A stretch of 20,321 bases of DNA from Pseudomonadota bacterium (GCA_023392035.1 JAEVZY010000069.1:1-20321), one strand, 5' to 3'. Shown: positions 6,195 through 14,994, counted from the stretch's first letter. Notes: generated by a model not told the origin, from the sequence alone. Made by a program: numbers and translations.

Positions 6195-7505
6195 GTGCAT
6201 CGATCCGTTATTCGCTGCGTCCGCGCAGGCGTGCTTGCACTTGGCTTACTGGGGCTGGCCCCGTGGTCGGTGGCGCAGGAAAGCCTGCCGTTCCAAGGCA
6301 AGCTGAGCCTGGCCCAGGCCGTGGAACTGGCCAATGACCGCAACTCGGACATTAATCTTTCGACAATAGCATTGCGTGCCGCCGAGGCCGGCGTGCTCTC
6401 GGCCAACGTTGCGCCAAATCCAACATTGTCGATTTCGACCGAGAACATCAATCCGCACCAGGGCATCGGCGCCGGCTCGCTGCGCCAAAAGATGGTTGAC
6501 ACCACTTTGCGCGTCGACCAGGTGATCGAACGCGGCGGCAAGCGCGAGCTGCGCACCGAAAACGCCAATCGCCTGGCGGACGCTTCGCGCGGCGACCTGG
6601 CCGAGGCGCGGCGCCAGTTGCGCTCGCTGGTGGCCGCTGCCTATTTCGATCTGCTGGCGGCCCAGGAACGCCTGGTGCTGACCAAGGAAACCGCCGGCCT
6701 GTTCGATGCCACCCTTGCCGCCGCCGAGAAACGCAAGGCCGCCGGCGACCTGGCGGGCGCGGAAGTCGAGCGCCTGCGGGTCGATGCCCTGCGCGCCCGC
6801 AACGACACGCGCCAGGCTGAAGCCGATCTGCGCCGCGCCCGCCTGGCACTGTTGCTGGTGATGGGCGTGTCCACCAGCAAGCCGGACCAGCTGAGCGCCA
6901 GCGATAACTGGCCGCAGCCCGCCGCCATGCCCGACCTGGACGATATCGATGCCCTGCTTCAGCGCCGCCCCGACGTGCAGGCCGCCGCCGCGCGGGTGCA
7001 GGCAGCCCAGGCCCAGCTGCGCCTGGCGCAGTCGCAGCGCACGCGCGACGTCTCGGTCGGCGCCCAATACACGCATTCGCCGGCCAGCCCGCAGAACAGC
7101 TTCTTCGCCAGCGAAACCTATGGCGTCTCGGTCACCGTGCCGCTGTTCGTCAACAATTACTTTGAAGGCGATATCCGCACCGCCGCCGCCGGCGTCGACA
7201 GCGCCCAGACCAGCCTCGTCAAGACCAAGCAGGAAGCCGGCGCCGAACTGCAGCGCGCCTGGTCCGACATGCAGTCGGCGCAAGACCGTCTGGCGCGCTT
7301 TCGCGACGAGCTGACGGTCTCGGCGCGGCGCGCGGTGGATGCCGCCGAATACGCCTTTCGCAATGGCGCCATCAGCGTGACCGACGTGCTGGATGCACGC
7401 CGCACCTGGCGCGCCATCAGCCTGGATGAACTCAATGCACGCGCCGATTACGCCAAAGCCCTGGCGGCCTGGCGCGCCGCGACCCTCGATCAGAGCAAGC
7501 CATGA
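6195..7505 (+). CDS. czcC: TolC-family outer-membrane channel of heavy-metal efflux (CzcC-like)
   Basis: About 436 residues. The signal peptide is MHRSVIRCVRAG, a hydrophobic core VLALGLLGLAPW, and a cleavage site near SVAQ. Two outer-membrane-efflux repeats follow, rich in Ala/Arg/Gln coiled helices (LAQAVELANDRNSDINLS; later ALLQRRPDVQAAAARVQAAQAQLRLAQSQR and AEYAFRNGAISVTDVLDARR). It should form the trimeric periplasm-spanning exit duct for the adaptor and pump encoded next. The GTG at 6195 is preferred because AGGAA lies eight bases upstream and the signal peptide is then compact. The ATG at 6153 is an alternative but adds a polar 14-residue lead. Its stop overlaps the adaptor start codon by four bases (ATGA). 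The metal range cannot be read from this subunit. Confidence 0.88.
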   Translation: MHRSVIRCVRAGVLALGLLGLAPWSVAQESLPFQGKLSLAQAVELANDRNSDINLSTIALRAAEAGVLSANVAPNPTLSISTENINPHQGIGAGSLRQKMVDTTLRVDQVIERGGKRELRTENANRLADASRGDLAEARRQLRSLVAAAYFDLLAAQERLVLTKETAGLFDATLAAAEKRKAAGDLAGAEVERLRVDALRARNDTRQAEADLRRARLALLLVMGVSTSKPDQLSASDNWPQPAAMPDLDDIDALLQRRPDVQAAAARVQAAQAQLRLAQSQRTRDVSVGAQYTHSPASPQNSFFASETYGVSVTVPLFVNNYFEGDIRTAAAGVDSAQTSLVKTKQEAGAELQRAWSDMQSAQDRLARFRDELTVSARRAVDAAEYAFRNGAISVTDVLDARRTWRAISLDELNARADYAKALAAWRAATLDQSKP

Positions 7506-8653
7506 AAACCCGGACCAAACTCGCCATCGGCGCCGCCATCGTAGTCGGCGCCACTGCCATCGTGATGGGCGTGAACCATCTGAAGAAGCCGCCGGCGGCG
7601 GAAGACGCGCCGGTCGCCAAGAATGCCGGTCCGCGTGTGGTGCAATACGCCAAGGACGCGCCGCAGATGTCTTCGCTCAAGGTAGAGCCGGCGGTTTCGC
7701 TGGCGCTGCCAATCGCCGATCCGGTCAATGGCCGCCTGGCCTATGACGAAAACGTCACCGCCCGTATTTCCTCGCCCGTCACCGGCCGCGTCACCAAGCT
7801 GCACAAGGAAGTGGGCGACCAGGTGAAACAGGGCGACGCCCTGCTCAGCATCAACTCCGCCGACCTGGCCGCGGCCGAGGCCGACCAGCAGAAGGCGCGC
7901 GTGGATGAAGCGCGCAAGAAGCTGGCCTACGATCGCGCCCGCCAGCTGTATGAGCGCGAAGTCATCGCCCGCAAGGATTACGAAGCGGCCCAGGCCGACT
8001 ACGAGCAAGCCGCCGCCGAAACCCGGCGCAGCGTGCAGCGCATGCGCCTGCTCAACGCCAGCGGCCAGGAAAACGGCGTGTTCGCGCTGAAGTCGCCGAT
8101 CGCCGGCATCGTCGCCGACAAGCAGGTCAACCCCGGCATGGAAGTGCGGCCGGACCTGCAAAACCCCTTGTTCGTGGTGTCCGATATCAGCCGCCTGTGG
8201 CTGCTGGCCGATGTGCCGGAACGCTATCTGGCCGATGTGAAGCCGGGCCAGCAAGTCAGCATCCTGTCCGACGCCTATCCGCAAATGTCCTTCCCGGCAG
8301 TCGTGGAAAAAGTCGGCGTCGCACTCGACCCCACCACGCGCCGGGTGCAGGTGCGCTGCCTGGTGCGCAATACCGACCAGAAGCTGCGTCCGGAAATGTT
8401 CGCCCGCGTGTATTTCCTGGCCGATGGCAACAAACGCGCGGTGCGGGTGCCCAACAGCGCCCTGATTTCGGAAGGCCTGTACAACTTTGCCTTCATCGAA
8501 ACCCAGCCGGGCCGCTTCGAGCGGCGCCAGGTGAATGTGGTGCTGCGCGGACCGGACAGCAGTTTTGTCGACTCCGGCTTGCGCGATGGCGAACGGGTGG
8601 TGACCCATGGCGCCCTGTTGTTGAACGCCGAGGCTTCGTCCAATGCTCAGTAA
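7502..8653 (+). CDS. czcB: RND efflux periplasmic adaptor (membrane fusion protein, CzcB-like)
   Basis: 383 residues. One N-terminal membrane anchor (~7-24) is followed by a Pro/Ala linker. The first half of a lipoyl/barrel-sandwich domain follows (ARISSPVTGRVTKLHKEVGDQVKQGDALLSI). Next come a helical hairpin (~120-178; EADQQKARVDEARKKLAYDRARQLYE), the second lipoyl half (FALKSPIAGIVADKQVNPGMEV) and a beta-barrel plus membrane-proximal region ending VVTHGALLLNAEASS. It lacks the His-rich N-terminal metal-binding extension seen in some CzcB proteins. It would clamp the outer-membrane channel to the inner-membrane pump. It overlaps the upstream gene by four bases and the pump gene by eleven (pump ATG at 8643), indicating translational coupling. 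Confidence 0.93.
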   Translation: MKTRTKLAIGAAIVVGATAIVMGVNHLKKPPAAEDAPVAKNAGPRVVQYAKDAPQMSSLKVEPAVSLALPIADPVNGRLAYDENVTARISSPVTGRVTKLHKEVGDQVKQGDALLSINSADLAAAEADQQKARVDEARKKLAYDRARQLYEREVIARKDYEAAQADYEQAAAETRRSVQRMRLLNASGQENGVFALKSPIAGIVADKQVNPGMEVRPDLQNPLFVVSDISRLWLLADVPERYLADVKPGQQVSILSDAYPQMSFPAVVEKVGVALDPTTRRVQVRCLVRNTDQKLRPEMFARVYFLADGNKRAVRVPNSALISEGLYNFAFIETQPGRFERRQVNVVLRGPDSSFVDSGLRDGERVVTHGALLLNAEASSNAQ

Positions 8654-11600
8654 GCTGATTGATTTCGTCCTCACGCAGCGCCTGTTCGTGCTGCTTTTGA
8701 CCGGCGCGCTGTGCATTTTCGGTTACCGCGCCGTCACCAATATCTCGATCGAAGCCTTCCCCGATGTGCAGGACGTGCAGGTGCAGATCGTCACCCAGTT
8801 CCTCGGCCAGGCGCCGGAGGAAGTGGAACGCACCATCACCCTGCCGATCGAGCGCGAGATGAGCGGCGTGCCGCGCCAGACCCAGTTGCGCTCGGTGACC
8901 ATCACCGGCCTGTCGATCGTCACCCTCACCTTCGCCGACGGCACCGACGATTACTTCGCGCGCCAGCAGGTGCTGGAAAAACTGCAAACCGTGTCGCTGC
9001 CGCCCGGCATCCAGCCGACCCTGGCGCCCTTGTCCACCGCGGTCGGCGAAATCTATCGCTATGTGATTGAAGCCCCGGCCAACATGACCGAAAGCGAGTT
9101 GCGCTCGCTGCAGGACTGGGTGATCCGTCCGGCCCTGAAAATCACGCCGGGCGTGGCCGAGGTGGTCAGCTTCGGCGGCGCGGTGCGCGAATACCAGGTG
9201 CTGGTGGACCCCAATGCCTTGCGCCGCTACGGCGTCACGCTCGACCAGGTCAGCCAGGCGCTGACCAACAACAGCGCCAACGTCGGCGGCGGCCTGGTGA
9301 AGCGCGGCGAAGAACAGCTGGTGATACGCGGCATCGGTATCTTCCGCAATCCGGAAGACATCAGCCGGGTGGTGGTGACCGCCAAGGGCGGCAAGACCGT
9401 GCTGGTGGGCGATGTCGCCGAGGTCAAGACCGGCGAGCGGCCGCGCCAGGGCATGGTGGCCTACAACCGCCAGGACACCGTGGTGCAAGGCATCGTGCAG
9501 ATGACCAAGGGCGGCAATGCCTCCAAGGTAATTGCCGACCTGCGCGAGCGCATCGATGCGCTCAACAACGGCAAGCTGCCGCCGGGCGTGAAGCTGCGCA
9601 CCATCTATGACCGCACCCAGCTGATCGACCACACCGTGCACACGGTGGCGGAAAACCTGCTGGTGGGCGCGCTGCTGGTGATTGCCCTGCTGATCATCTT
9701 CCTGCGCAACTGGCGCGCGGCGCTGATCGTGGCGACCGTGATTCCGCTGTCGCTGCTGTGCGCCTTCGTCATGCTGGACGCGCGCAATATTCCAGCCAAC
9801 CTGATCTCGCTGGGCACGGTGGACTTCGGCATCATCATCGACGGCGCGGTGGTGCTGGTGGAAGCCCTGATGGTGCGCCTGGCGGTGCGCAAGTTCGATC
9901 CGGCGCATGCCGAAATGGGCGCCGCCTGGCGGGTCAAGGTCCTGAAGGAAACCGTGGTCGAGATGGGCCATCCGATCCTGTTCGCCAAGGCCATCATCAT
10001 CGTCGCCTTCATCCCGATCTTCACCTTCCAGCGGGTGGAGGGAAAAATCTTCTCGCCGGTGGCGCTCACCATTTCCTTTGCCATGGCCGGCGCGGTGCTG
10101 CTCACCATGACCCTCATCCCCACCCTGCTGGCGATGACCATGGAGCGCCACACGCTGGAAGAAAAGCACATCCGCTGGATGGAATGGCTGCAGGAGCGCT
10201 ACAAGGCTTTCCTGCACTGGTCCGGCATCCACCGCTTCCTGCTGGTGGTGTCCTCGGGCGCGATCCTGGTGGTGACGCTGGCATTGGCGCCGCTGTTGGG
10301 CAGCGAGTTCCTGCCCAAGCTGGACGAAGGCAATATCTGGCTCACGCTGTCGCTGCCCACATCGTCCAGCCTGCAGACCTCGAAGGAAGTGGAGCGCCAG
10401 GTGCGCAATATCATGCTGGGCTATCCGGAGGTGACCAACGTCATCACCCAGGTCGGCCGGCCGGACGACGGCACCGACCCCAAGGGTTCCAACAACATCG
10501 AGTTCCTGGCCGAATTGAAGCCCCATGAACAATGGCGCTTCCACAGCAAGGAAAAGCTGATCGCCGACATGACGGCCAAGATCCGCACCATCCCCGGCGT
10601 GCCGACCAACTTCTCGCAAGTGATCCAGGACAACGTCGAAGAATCGCTGTCCGGCGTGAAGGGCGAGATCGCGATCAAGGTGTTTGGCCCGGACCTGGAA
10701 ATCCTGACCCAGAAGTCGGAGCAAATCGCCGCCATCCTGAACGGCATCCGCGGCGCGGCCGACGTGGCGGCGATCAAGATCGGCGGCCAGACCGAGCTTG
10801 CGATCACGGTCGATCGTGAAAAGATCGCGCGCCTGGGCATCAATGTTGCGGACGTCAACGCCGCAGTGCAGGGCGCCATGGCCGGTGTGCCGGTCAATAC
10901 CTTCTACGACGGCGACCAGCGCTACGACATCACGGTGCGCCTGGCCGAGCGCTTCCGCGACTCGATCGACGACATCTCCAACATCCAGGTGAATCTGCCC
11001 AACAATGCCGGCACCATCAGCCTGGGCGACATCTGCCGCATCGAAGTGCGCCAGGGTGCGGCCCGCATCTCGCGCGAAGCGGGCGGACGCAACGCCTCGG
11101 TCAAGGCCAACCTGCTGGGCCGCGACCAGGGCAGCTTCGTGGCCGAGGCGCAGAAGAAAGTGGCGCAGCAGGTCAAGCTGCCGCCGGGGTATCGCATCAC
11201 CTGGGGCGGCCAGTTCGAAAACCAGCAGCGCGCGGTCAAGCGCCTGTACGTGATCGTGCCGATCACCCTGCTGCTGATCTTCTCGCTGCTGTTCTGGGCC
11301 TTCCGCTCGATCCGCATGGCCAGCCTGGTGTTGGCGATCGTGCCGTTCTCGCTGATCGGCGGCGTGGTGGGCCTGGCCATGGGCGGCCTGCACTTCTCGG
11401 TCTCGGCGGCGGTCGGTTTCATCGCGGTGGCCGGCATCTCGGTGCAGAACGGCGTGATCATGCTGGAGCAGATCATCGAAAACCATCGCCATGAAAAATC
11501 CGCCCTGGCCGCCTCGGTGGCGGGCGCCGTCTCGCGCCTGCGGCCGATCCTGATGACGGCGTTGATGGCCGGCCTGGGCCTGCTGCCGGCGGCGCTGTCG

Positions 11601-11768
11601 CATGGCATCGGCTCGGAAACCCAGCGCCCGTTCGCGGTGGTGATCGTGGGCGGCATTGTGTCGGCCACCGTCTTCACCCTGATGCTGCTGCCGCTGGCCT
11701 ATCCCCTGTTTGTTGAAAAACGGCATCACCGTCCTTCCGAGGAAGACGGCCTTGCTTCCCAAAGCTGA
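8643..11768 (+). CDS. czcA: heavy-metal efflux RND pump (CzcA/CusA family, HME-RND)
   Basis: 1041 residues, the full length of an HME-RND proton antiporter. TM1 lies at ~11-30 (RLFVLLLTGALCIFGYRAV), then a periplasmic porter loop, a TM2-TM6 cluster (~335-500), a second periplasmic loop (~560-870), and a C-terminal TM cluster (VIVPITLLLIFSLLFWAF onward). The proton-relay helix reads DFGIIIDGAVVLVEA, with D394, D400 and E407 matching the DFGxxxDGAxxxxEN signature described for Zn/Co/Cd-type CzcA pumps. The Asn that normally follows the Glu is Ala408. The signature favours divalent cation export rather than Cu(I)/Ag(I), but the ion is not certain. The start overlaps czcB; the regulator gene starts 14 bases after its stop. 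Confidence 0.93.
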   Translation: MLSKLIDFVLTQRLFVLLLTGALCIFGYRAVTNISIEAFPDVQDVQVQIVTQFLGQAPEEVERTITLPIEREMSGVPRQTQLRSVTITGLSIVTLTFADGTDDYFARQQVLEKLQTVSLPPGIQPTLAPLSTAVGEIYRYVIEAPANMTESELRSLQDWVIRPALKITPGVAEVVSFGGAVREYQVLVDPNALRRYGVTLDQVSQALTNNSANVGGGLVKRGEEQLVIRGIGIFRNPEDISRVVVTAKGGKTVLVGDVAEVKTGERPRQGMVAYNRQDTVVQGIVQMTKGGNASKVIADLRERIDALNNGKLPPGVKLRTIYDRTQLIDHTVHTVAENLLVGALLVIALLIIFLRNWRAALIVATVIPLSLLCAFVMLDARNIPANLISLGTVDFGIIIDGAVVLVEALMVRLAVRKFDPAHAEMGAAWRVKVLKETVVEMGHPILFAKAIIIVAFIPIFTFQRVEGKIFSPVALTISFAMAGAVLLTMTLIPTLLAMTMERHTLEEKHIRWMEWLQERYKAFLHWSGIHRFLLVVSSGAILVVTLALAPLLGSEFLPKLDEGNIWLTLSLPTSSSLQTSKEVERQVRNIMLGYPEVTNVITQVGRPDDGTDPKGSNNIEFLAELKPHEQWRFHSKEKLIADMTAKIRTIPGVPTNFSQVIQDNVEESLSGVKGEIAIKVFGPDLEILTQKSEQIAAILNGIRGAADVAAIKIGGQTELAITVDREKIARLGINVADVNAAVQGAMAGVPVNTFYDGDQRYDITVRLAERFRDSIDDISNIQVNLPNNAGTISLGDICRIEVRQGAARISREAGGRNASVKANLLGRDQGSFVAEAQKKVAQQVKLPPGYRITWGGQFENQQRAVKRLYVIVPITLLLIFSLLFWAFRSIRMASLVLAIVPFSLIGGVVGLAMGGLHFSVSAAVGFIAVAGISVQNGVIMLEQIIENHRHEKSALAASVAGAVSRLRPILMTALMAGLGLLPAALSHGIGSETQRPFAVVIVGGIVSATVFTLMLLPLAYPLFVEKRHHRPSEEDGLASQS

Positions 11769-11782
11769 ATTCGGAGTCAAGC

Positions 11783-12457
11783 ATGAACATGCGTGTATTG
11801 CTGGTGGAAGATGACCTGGTGCTGGCCGATGGCATCTCGCGCATTCTCAAGGACAACGGCATGGCGGTGGAGATGGCCCACAGCGGCACCGAAGCCGATG
11901 CCATTTTGCAGCGCACCCAGTTCACCATCCTGGTGCTCGATATCGGCTTGCCCGGCATCGACGGCTTCGCCCTGCTGCGCCGCTTGCGCGCGCGCGGCTC
12001 GACCATGCCGGTGCTGCTGTTGACCGCGCGCGACGCCGTGCAGGACCGTGTGCACGGACTGGAACAGGGTGCCGACGACTACCTGGTCAAGCCCTTCGAC
12101 ACCAGCGAATTGCTGGCGCGGATGAAGGCGCTGGTCAGGCGCACCACCTCCAAATCGAGCGAACTGGAAGCCGGCGGCCTGGTGCTGGACCTGACCGCCA
12201 AGCGCGCCCGCATCGGCGACGAGGCCCTGGAATTGTCGGCGCGCGAATGGGCAGTGCTGGAATACCTGATGCGCCAGGCGGGCCGGGTGGTGTCCAAGCA
12301 GCAGATCATGGACGCCATCCTGCAATGGGGCGAAGAGCTGAGCGAAAATGCGGTGGAAGTGTATGTCTCGCGCATCCGCATCAAGACCGCGACGGCAGAA
12401 CTCTCGATTCGAACCATACGTGGCTTCGGCTACATGCTGGAAAAGAAAGGCACATGA
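11783..12457 (+). CDS. OmpR-family response regulator of the efflux operon (CzcR-like)
   Basis: 224 residues. The receiver domain has acidic residues E9, D10 and D11, the phospho-acceptor D53 in VLDIGLPGIDG, T81 (VLLLTARD) and K103 (DDYLVKPF), so it looks fully competent. A short linker (RRTTSKSSELEAG) leads to a C-terminal winged-helix domain (~132-222) with the recognition region SENAVEVYVSRIRIKT and the wing IRTIRGFGYMLE. It should bind tandem direct repeats, and the five-unit 11-bp array at 6061-6115 is the best candidate site in the window. A GGAG Shine-Dalgarno six bases before the ATG at 11783 supports this start over the Met two codons later. The stop overlaps the kinase start (ATGA). 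Confidence 0.93.
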   Translation: MNMRVLLVEDDLVLADGISRILKDNGMAVEMAHSGTEADAILQRTQFTILVLDIGLPGIDGFALLRRLRARGSTMPVLLLTARDAVQDRVHGLEQGADDYLVKPFDTSELLARMKALVRRTTSKSSELEAGGLVLDLTAKRARIGDEALELSAREWAVLEYLMRQAGRVVSKQQIMDAILQWGEELSENAVEVYVSRIRIKTATAELSIRTIRGFGYMLEKKGT

Positions 12458-13887
12458 AAAGCATCCGCCTGTCACTGCTGAAATGGCTGATCCTGCCGCT
12501 CTTGGCAATCAACCTGGTGGCGGCAGGCCTGGCTTATCTGACCGCCTGGAAACCCACCCAGGCCGCGTTCGACCAAAGCCTGTCCGACGCCGCCTGGTCG
12601 CTGGTGCCCAGCCTGGCCGAACGCGACGGCCATGTGGTGGCCAACATCTCCAAGCAGACCGAACAGTTCCTGCGCATGGACCAGTTCGACATGATCTTCT
12701 TCACCATCCGCGATGAAGACGGCCAGTTGCTGGCCGGCGACCAGGATCTGCCGTTGCCGGAAGTGCCGGTGCGCGCGCGCGAACCGCATGCCGAAGACGC
12801 GGTGATGCGCGGCGTGCCGGTGCGGGTGGCGGTGATGAAAGTGCTGATTGACCAGCGCACGGTCCTGATCGGCGTGGCGGAAACGCTGCAGACCCGCAAC
12901 AAGGTCCGCAATGAAATCCTGTCGCTGTTGGCGGTCCAGGAAATCCTGCTGGCGACCCTGGGCATCACCATCGCCTGGCTGGGGGTGGGCATCGGCCTGG
13001 CGCCGCTGCAGCGCATGCGCAACCAGCTCAATGGCCGCAGGCATGATGATCTGTCCGGGGTCGACACCAACAACATGCCGGACGAATTGCAGCCGCTGGC
13101 ACAAGCCTTGAACGCGCTGCTGGACCGCACCCGCCAGGGACGCCAGGCGCAGCAGGATTTCCTGGCCAATGCCGCCCACCAGTTGCGCACCCCGCTTTCA
13201 GGATTGAAGACGCAACTGGCCTGGATGCAGCAGCGCTACATGGGCGACGCCGAAGCGGCCCATTCCACCGGCATGATGATGTCTTCGGTGGAGCGCATGA
13301 TCCGCCAGTCGAATCAATTGCTGGCGCTGGCGCGCGCCGAGCCGACCCAGTTCGAGAAGAAGCGCCTGGAAACGGTGGAGCTGCACCAGCTGGTCGGCGA
13401 ATCGGTCCAGCATTTCGTGCAGGAAGCGGACAAGAAGCATATCGACCTCGGCTTCGAGCTCAATCCCACCCACATCGCCGGCGACCGCTTCCTGCTGCGC
13501 GACCTGGTCGACAACCTGATCGACAACGCCATCCGCTACTCTCCCGTGCACGCCAGCGTCACGGTGCGCACCTTCGAAGACCAGGGCTGGGGCATTCTGG
13601 CGGTGGAAGACAGCGGCCCCGGCATCGCGCCCGATGAGCGCGAAAAAGTATTCGACCGTTTCTACCGCCTGGATGAAAGCGTGACTGGCAGCGGCCTGGG
13701 CCTGACGATTGTGCGCGATATCGCCACCGACCACGACGCCCGGGTCGAGATCCGCGAGCGCGAAAGCGGCGGCGGCACGGTGGTCTGGGTGTATTTTCCG
13801 CTGCCGGGCGACCTCGGCCAACGGCGGGCCGGCGGCAGCGCGCCGGCCGTGGTGGCGCGTAAGGTTGCCAGCCATCCGGCGGGCTGA
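12454..13887 (+). CDS. membrane sensor histidine kinase of the efflux operon
   Basis: 477 residues. TM1 is at ~8-30 and TM2 at ~158-183, flanking a periplasmic domain of ~125 residues that resembles the N-terminal sensor of TctE/QseC-type kinases. A HAMP-like linker (~184-225) follows. The dimerisation/phosphotransfer motif NAAHQLRTPLSG carries H242. The ATPase domain has an N box (LVDNLIDNAIRYSP), G1 (VEDSGPGIAPDE), F (FDRFYR) and G2 (GSGLGLTIV). All catalytic elements are present. I see no His- or Cys-rich metal motif in the periplasmic loop, so the stimulus may be metal or another envelope signal. The ATG at 12454 overlaps the regulator stop and has an AAAGAAAGG ribosome site. Longer frames start inside the regulator gene and are rejected. 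Confidence 0.92.
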   Translation: MKSIRLSLLKWLILPLLAINLVAAGLAYLTAWKPTQAAFDQSLSDAAWSLVPSLAERDGHVVANISKQTEQFLRMDQFDMIFFTIRDEDGQLLAGDQDLPLPEVPVRAREPHAEDAVMRGVPVRVAVMKVLIDQRTVLIGVAETLQTRNKVRNEILSLLAVQEILLATLGITIAWLGVGIGLAPLQRMRNQLNGRRHDDLSGVDTNNMPDELQPLAQALNALLDRTRQGRQAQQDFLANAAHQLRTPLSGLKTQLAWMQQRYMGDAEAAHSTGMMMSSVERMIRQSNQLLALARAEPTQFEKKRLETVELHQLVGESVQHFVQEADKKHIDLGFELNPTHIAGDRFLLRDLVDNLIDNAIRYSPVHASVTVRTFEDQGWGILAVEDSGPGIAPDEREKVFDRFYRLDESVTGSGLGLTIVRDIATDHDARVEIRERESGGGTVVWVYFPLPGDLGQRRAGGSAPAVVARKVASHPAG

Positions 13888-13902
13888 CGGCGACTCAGCC
13901 CG
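13880..13902 (+). terminator. GC-rich hairpin overlapping the sensor-kinase stop codon
   Basis: A perfect 8-bp stem (CGGGCTGA, 13880-13887, and TCAGCCCG, 13895-13902) with a seven-base loop includes the kinase TGA. No T tract follows, so this is a candidate terminator or mRNA-stabilising 3' end rather than a clear intrinsic terminator. Confidence 0.35.
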
Positions 13903-13906
13903 AGGG

Positions 13907-13999
13907 CGCATGCTGCGCAAGCGTCCTCCCAAGCCGGCCTCAACCGAAATCGGAGGCCTGCAATATGACACTTTCTCCCGGCCGCTTGCGCAGCATGCG
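13907..13999. repeat. perfect 17-bp inverted repeat around the convergent gene ends
   Basis: CGCATGCTGCGCAAGCG (13907-13923) and its exact reverse complement (13983-13999) are separated by 59 bases. The right arm lies inside the 3' end of the DUF1488-like gene (encoding RMLRKR), the left arm just beyond its stop. The spacer contains a second small symmetry (CCGA-AA-TCGG flanked by GGCCT and AGGCC). Confidence 0.85.
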
Positions 14000-14362
14000 T
14001 TCGGCCGCGGCATGGATCTGGTCGCGGCCGCGCTGGTAGGCTTCCACCGGGCGCAGGTTCTTGTTCCATTGGAAGTGGCGCTCCAGCGCATCCAGGCTGA
14101 CCTGACAGCGCACCGGACGGCCTTCGACGATGGCCTTGAAGTACACCCCGCCCTCTTCCGAAGGCGTGGCTTCATCGGTGAAATGGATGGCCGAACTGCC
14201 CATCGCCAGCCGCTTGGCAAACGGCGGGTAGGTGCGTTCGCAATGTCCGACCTCCACGGTGGCGGCGCAGGCTTCGAAACGATCCGCGTCCATGGCACTG
14301 TTGAACAAATAGATCATGTCGTCCACCTGCACTTCCGTGGTGGCAATGCGGATGATGGCCAT
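13940..14362 (-). CDS. DUF1488-like small protein, function unknown
   Basis: 140 residues beginning MAIIRIATTEVQVDD. The central and C-terminal part (SSAIHFTDEA, then VYFKAIVEGRPVRCQVSLDALERHF) matches my memory of DUF1488, a small proteobacterial domain of unknown role in which this strand-turn-helix is the signature. The N-terminal ~55 residues (MIYLFNSAMDADRFEACAATVEVGH) look like an additional alpha/beta segment. A GGAGAGGAGAC ribosome site sits directly ahead of the ATG at 14362; longer frames to 14581 are unsupported. The C-terminal coding sequence contains one arm of the 17-bp inverted repeat. It is convergent with the sensor-kinase gene, with 52 bases between the stops. Confidence 0.78.
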   Translation of the reverse strand: MAIIRIATTEVQVDDMIYLFNSAMDADRFEACAATVEVGHCERTYPPFAKRLAMGSSAIHFTDEATPSEEGGVYFKAIVEGRPVRCQVSLDALERHFQWNKNLRPVEAYQRGRDQIHAAAERMLRKRPGESVILQASDFG

Positions 14363-14458
14363 GTCTCCTCTCCTCGTGCGGAAATGGTCTAGCAGCGTCA
14401 ATGGACAGATTGCGCGCTGCTCTGTTCCTCGCTGCCGGCCCGCGCAGTCGGGTCGACG

Positions 14459-14493
14459 AAAAAAAACCCCACCGAGCTTTGCAGCTGGTGGGG
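14459..14493 (-). terminator. intrinsic terminator downstream of the helix-hairpin-helix-like gene
   Basis: On the minus strand the stem CCCCACC-AGCT pairs with AGCT-GGTGGGG with a single bulged base and a short loop, and is followed by eight T residues (A tract 14459-14466). It lies about 95 bases after the stop codon at 14590, so the transcript would have a long 3' end. Confidence 0.8.
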
Positions 14494-14589
14494 CAATCCA
14501 ACGGAGACATCCACCGTCGATAATAGGCACCCAAGCTGTCAGGAAGCTGTCACAGCCGCCCCGCTTCCTTGCCGAAAGCAAAAAAATCT

Positions 14590-14994
14590 TCAGGCGTTCC
14601 TGCCCTTCCCTTTCACGGTCTTGATGGCTTGCGTGTTCTGGTGATCGAGCCGTGCCGGCGGCATGTCCGGCGGCACTTCGATGCGCGTGATGGAGGATTC
14701 GACCGAGACCGGGTCGCTGGCCGGAAAAGTCATTTCCACGGCGTCATCGATCAACTGCTCTTCGGCCTCTTCTTTCTCCGGCGTGATCTCGGTTTCGGCC
14801 AGGGCCACGATGGCACGTGCCAGGTTCACGCAATCCAGATTGGCCAGGTCGTGCACGGTATTCACGCCGAATGCACTCTTGAGCGCGTGCGCCGTCTTGT
14901 CGCTGATGCAATGCAGGGCCGTGACCGGAGCGTTGGCCAGCTCGCTCAGGCTCTTACCCCGAAAATCGGATTGCAAAGCGTTGTCGATATTCAT
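14590..14994 (-). CDS. helix-hairpin-helix-like small protein, function unknown
   Basis: 134 residues. Residues ~12-62 (SLSELANAPVTALHCISDKTA, then HALKSAFGVNTVHDLANL) resemble a helix-hairpin-helix or DUF4332-like fold. In such folds a helical pair ends ALKxAFGVxTVxDLA. The C-terminal half is acidic (EITPEKEEAEEQLIDDAVEM). It contains TFPASDPVSV, a string I associate with the tails of many small proteobacterial stress proteins. DNA binding is possible but unproven. The ATG at 14994 has AGGGA at normal distance; the TTG at 15012 is a weaker alternative. It stands between the DUF1488-like and host-attachment-like genes, all on the same strand but with separate gaps. Confidence 0.75.
   Translation of the reverse strand: MNIDNALQSDFRGKSLSELANAPVTALHCISDKTAHALKSAFGVNTVHDLANLDCVNLARAIVALAETEITPEKEEAEEQLIDDAVEMTFPASDPVSVESSITRIEVPPDMPPARLDHQNTQAIKTVKGKGRNA

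Noticed and set aside
8493..11780. Open frame of 1095 codons antisense to the RND pump and adaptor
   Set aside because: It mirrors the pump gene codon by codon, is rich in His/Arg/Gln/Asp low-complexity typical of antisense frames in GC-rich DNA, and the plus-strand product is an unmistakable full-length pump.
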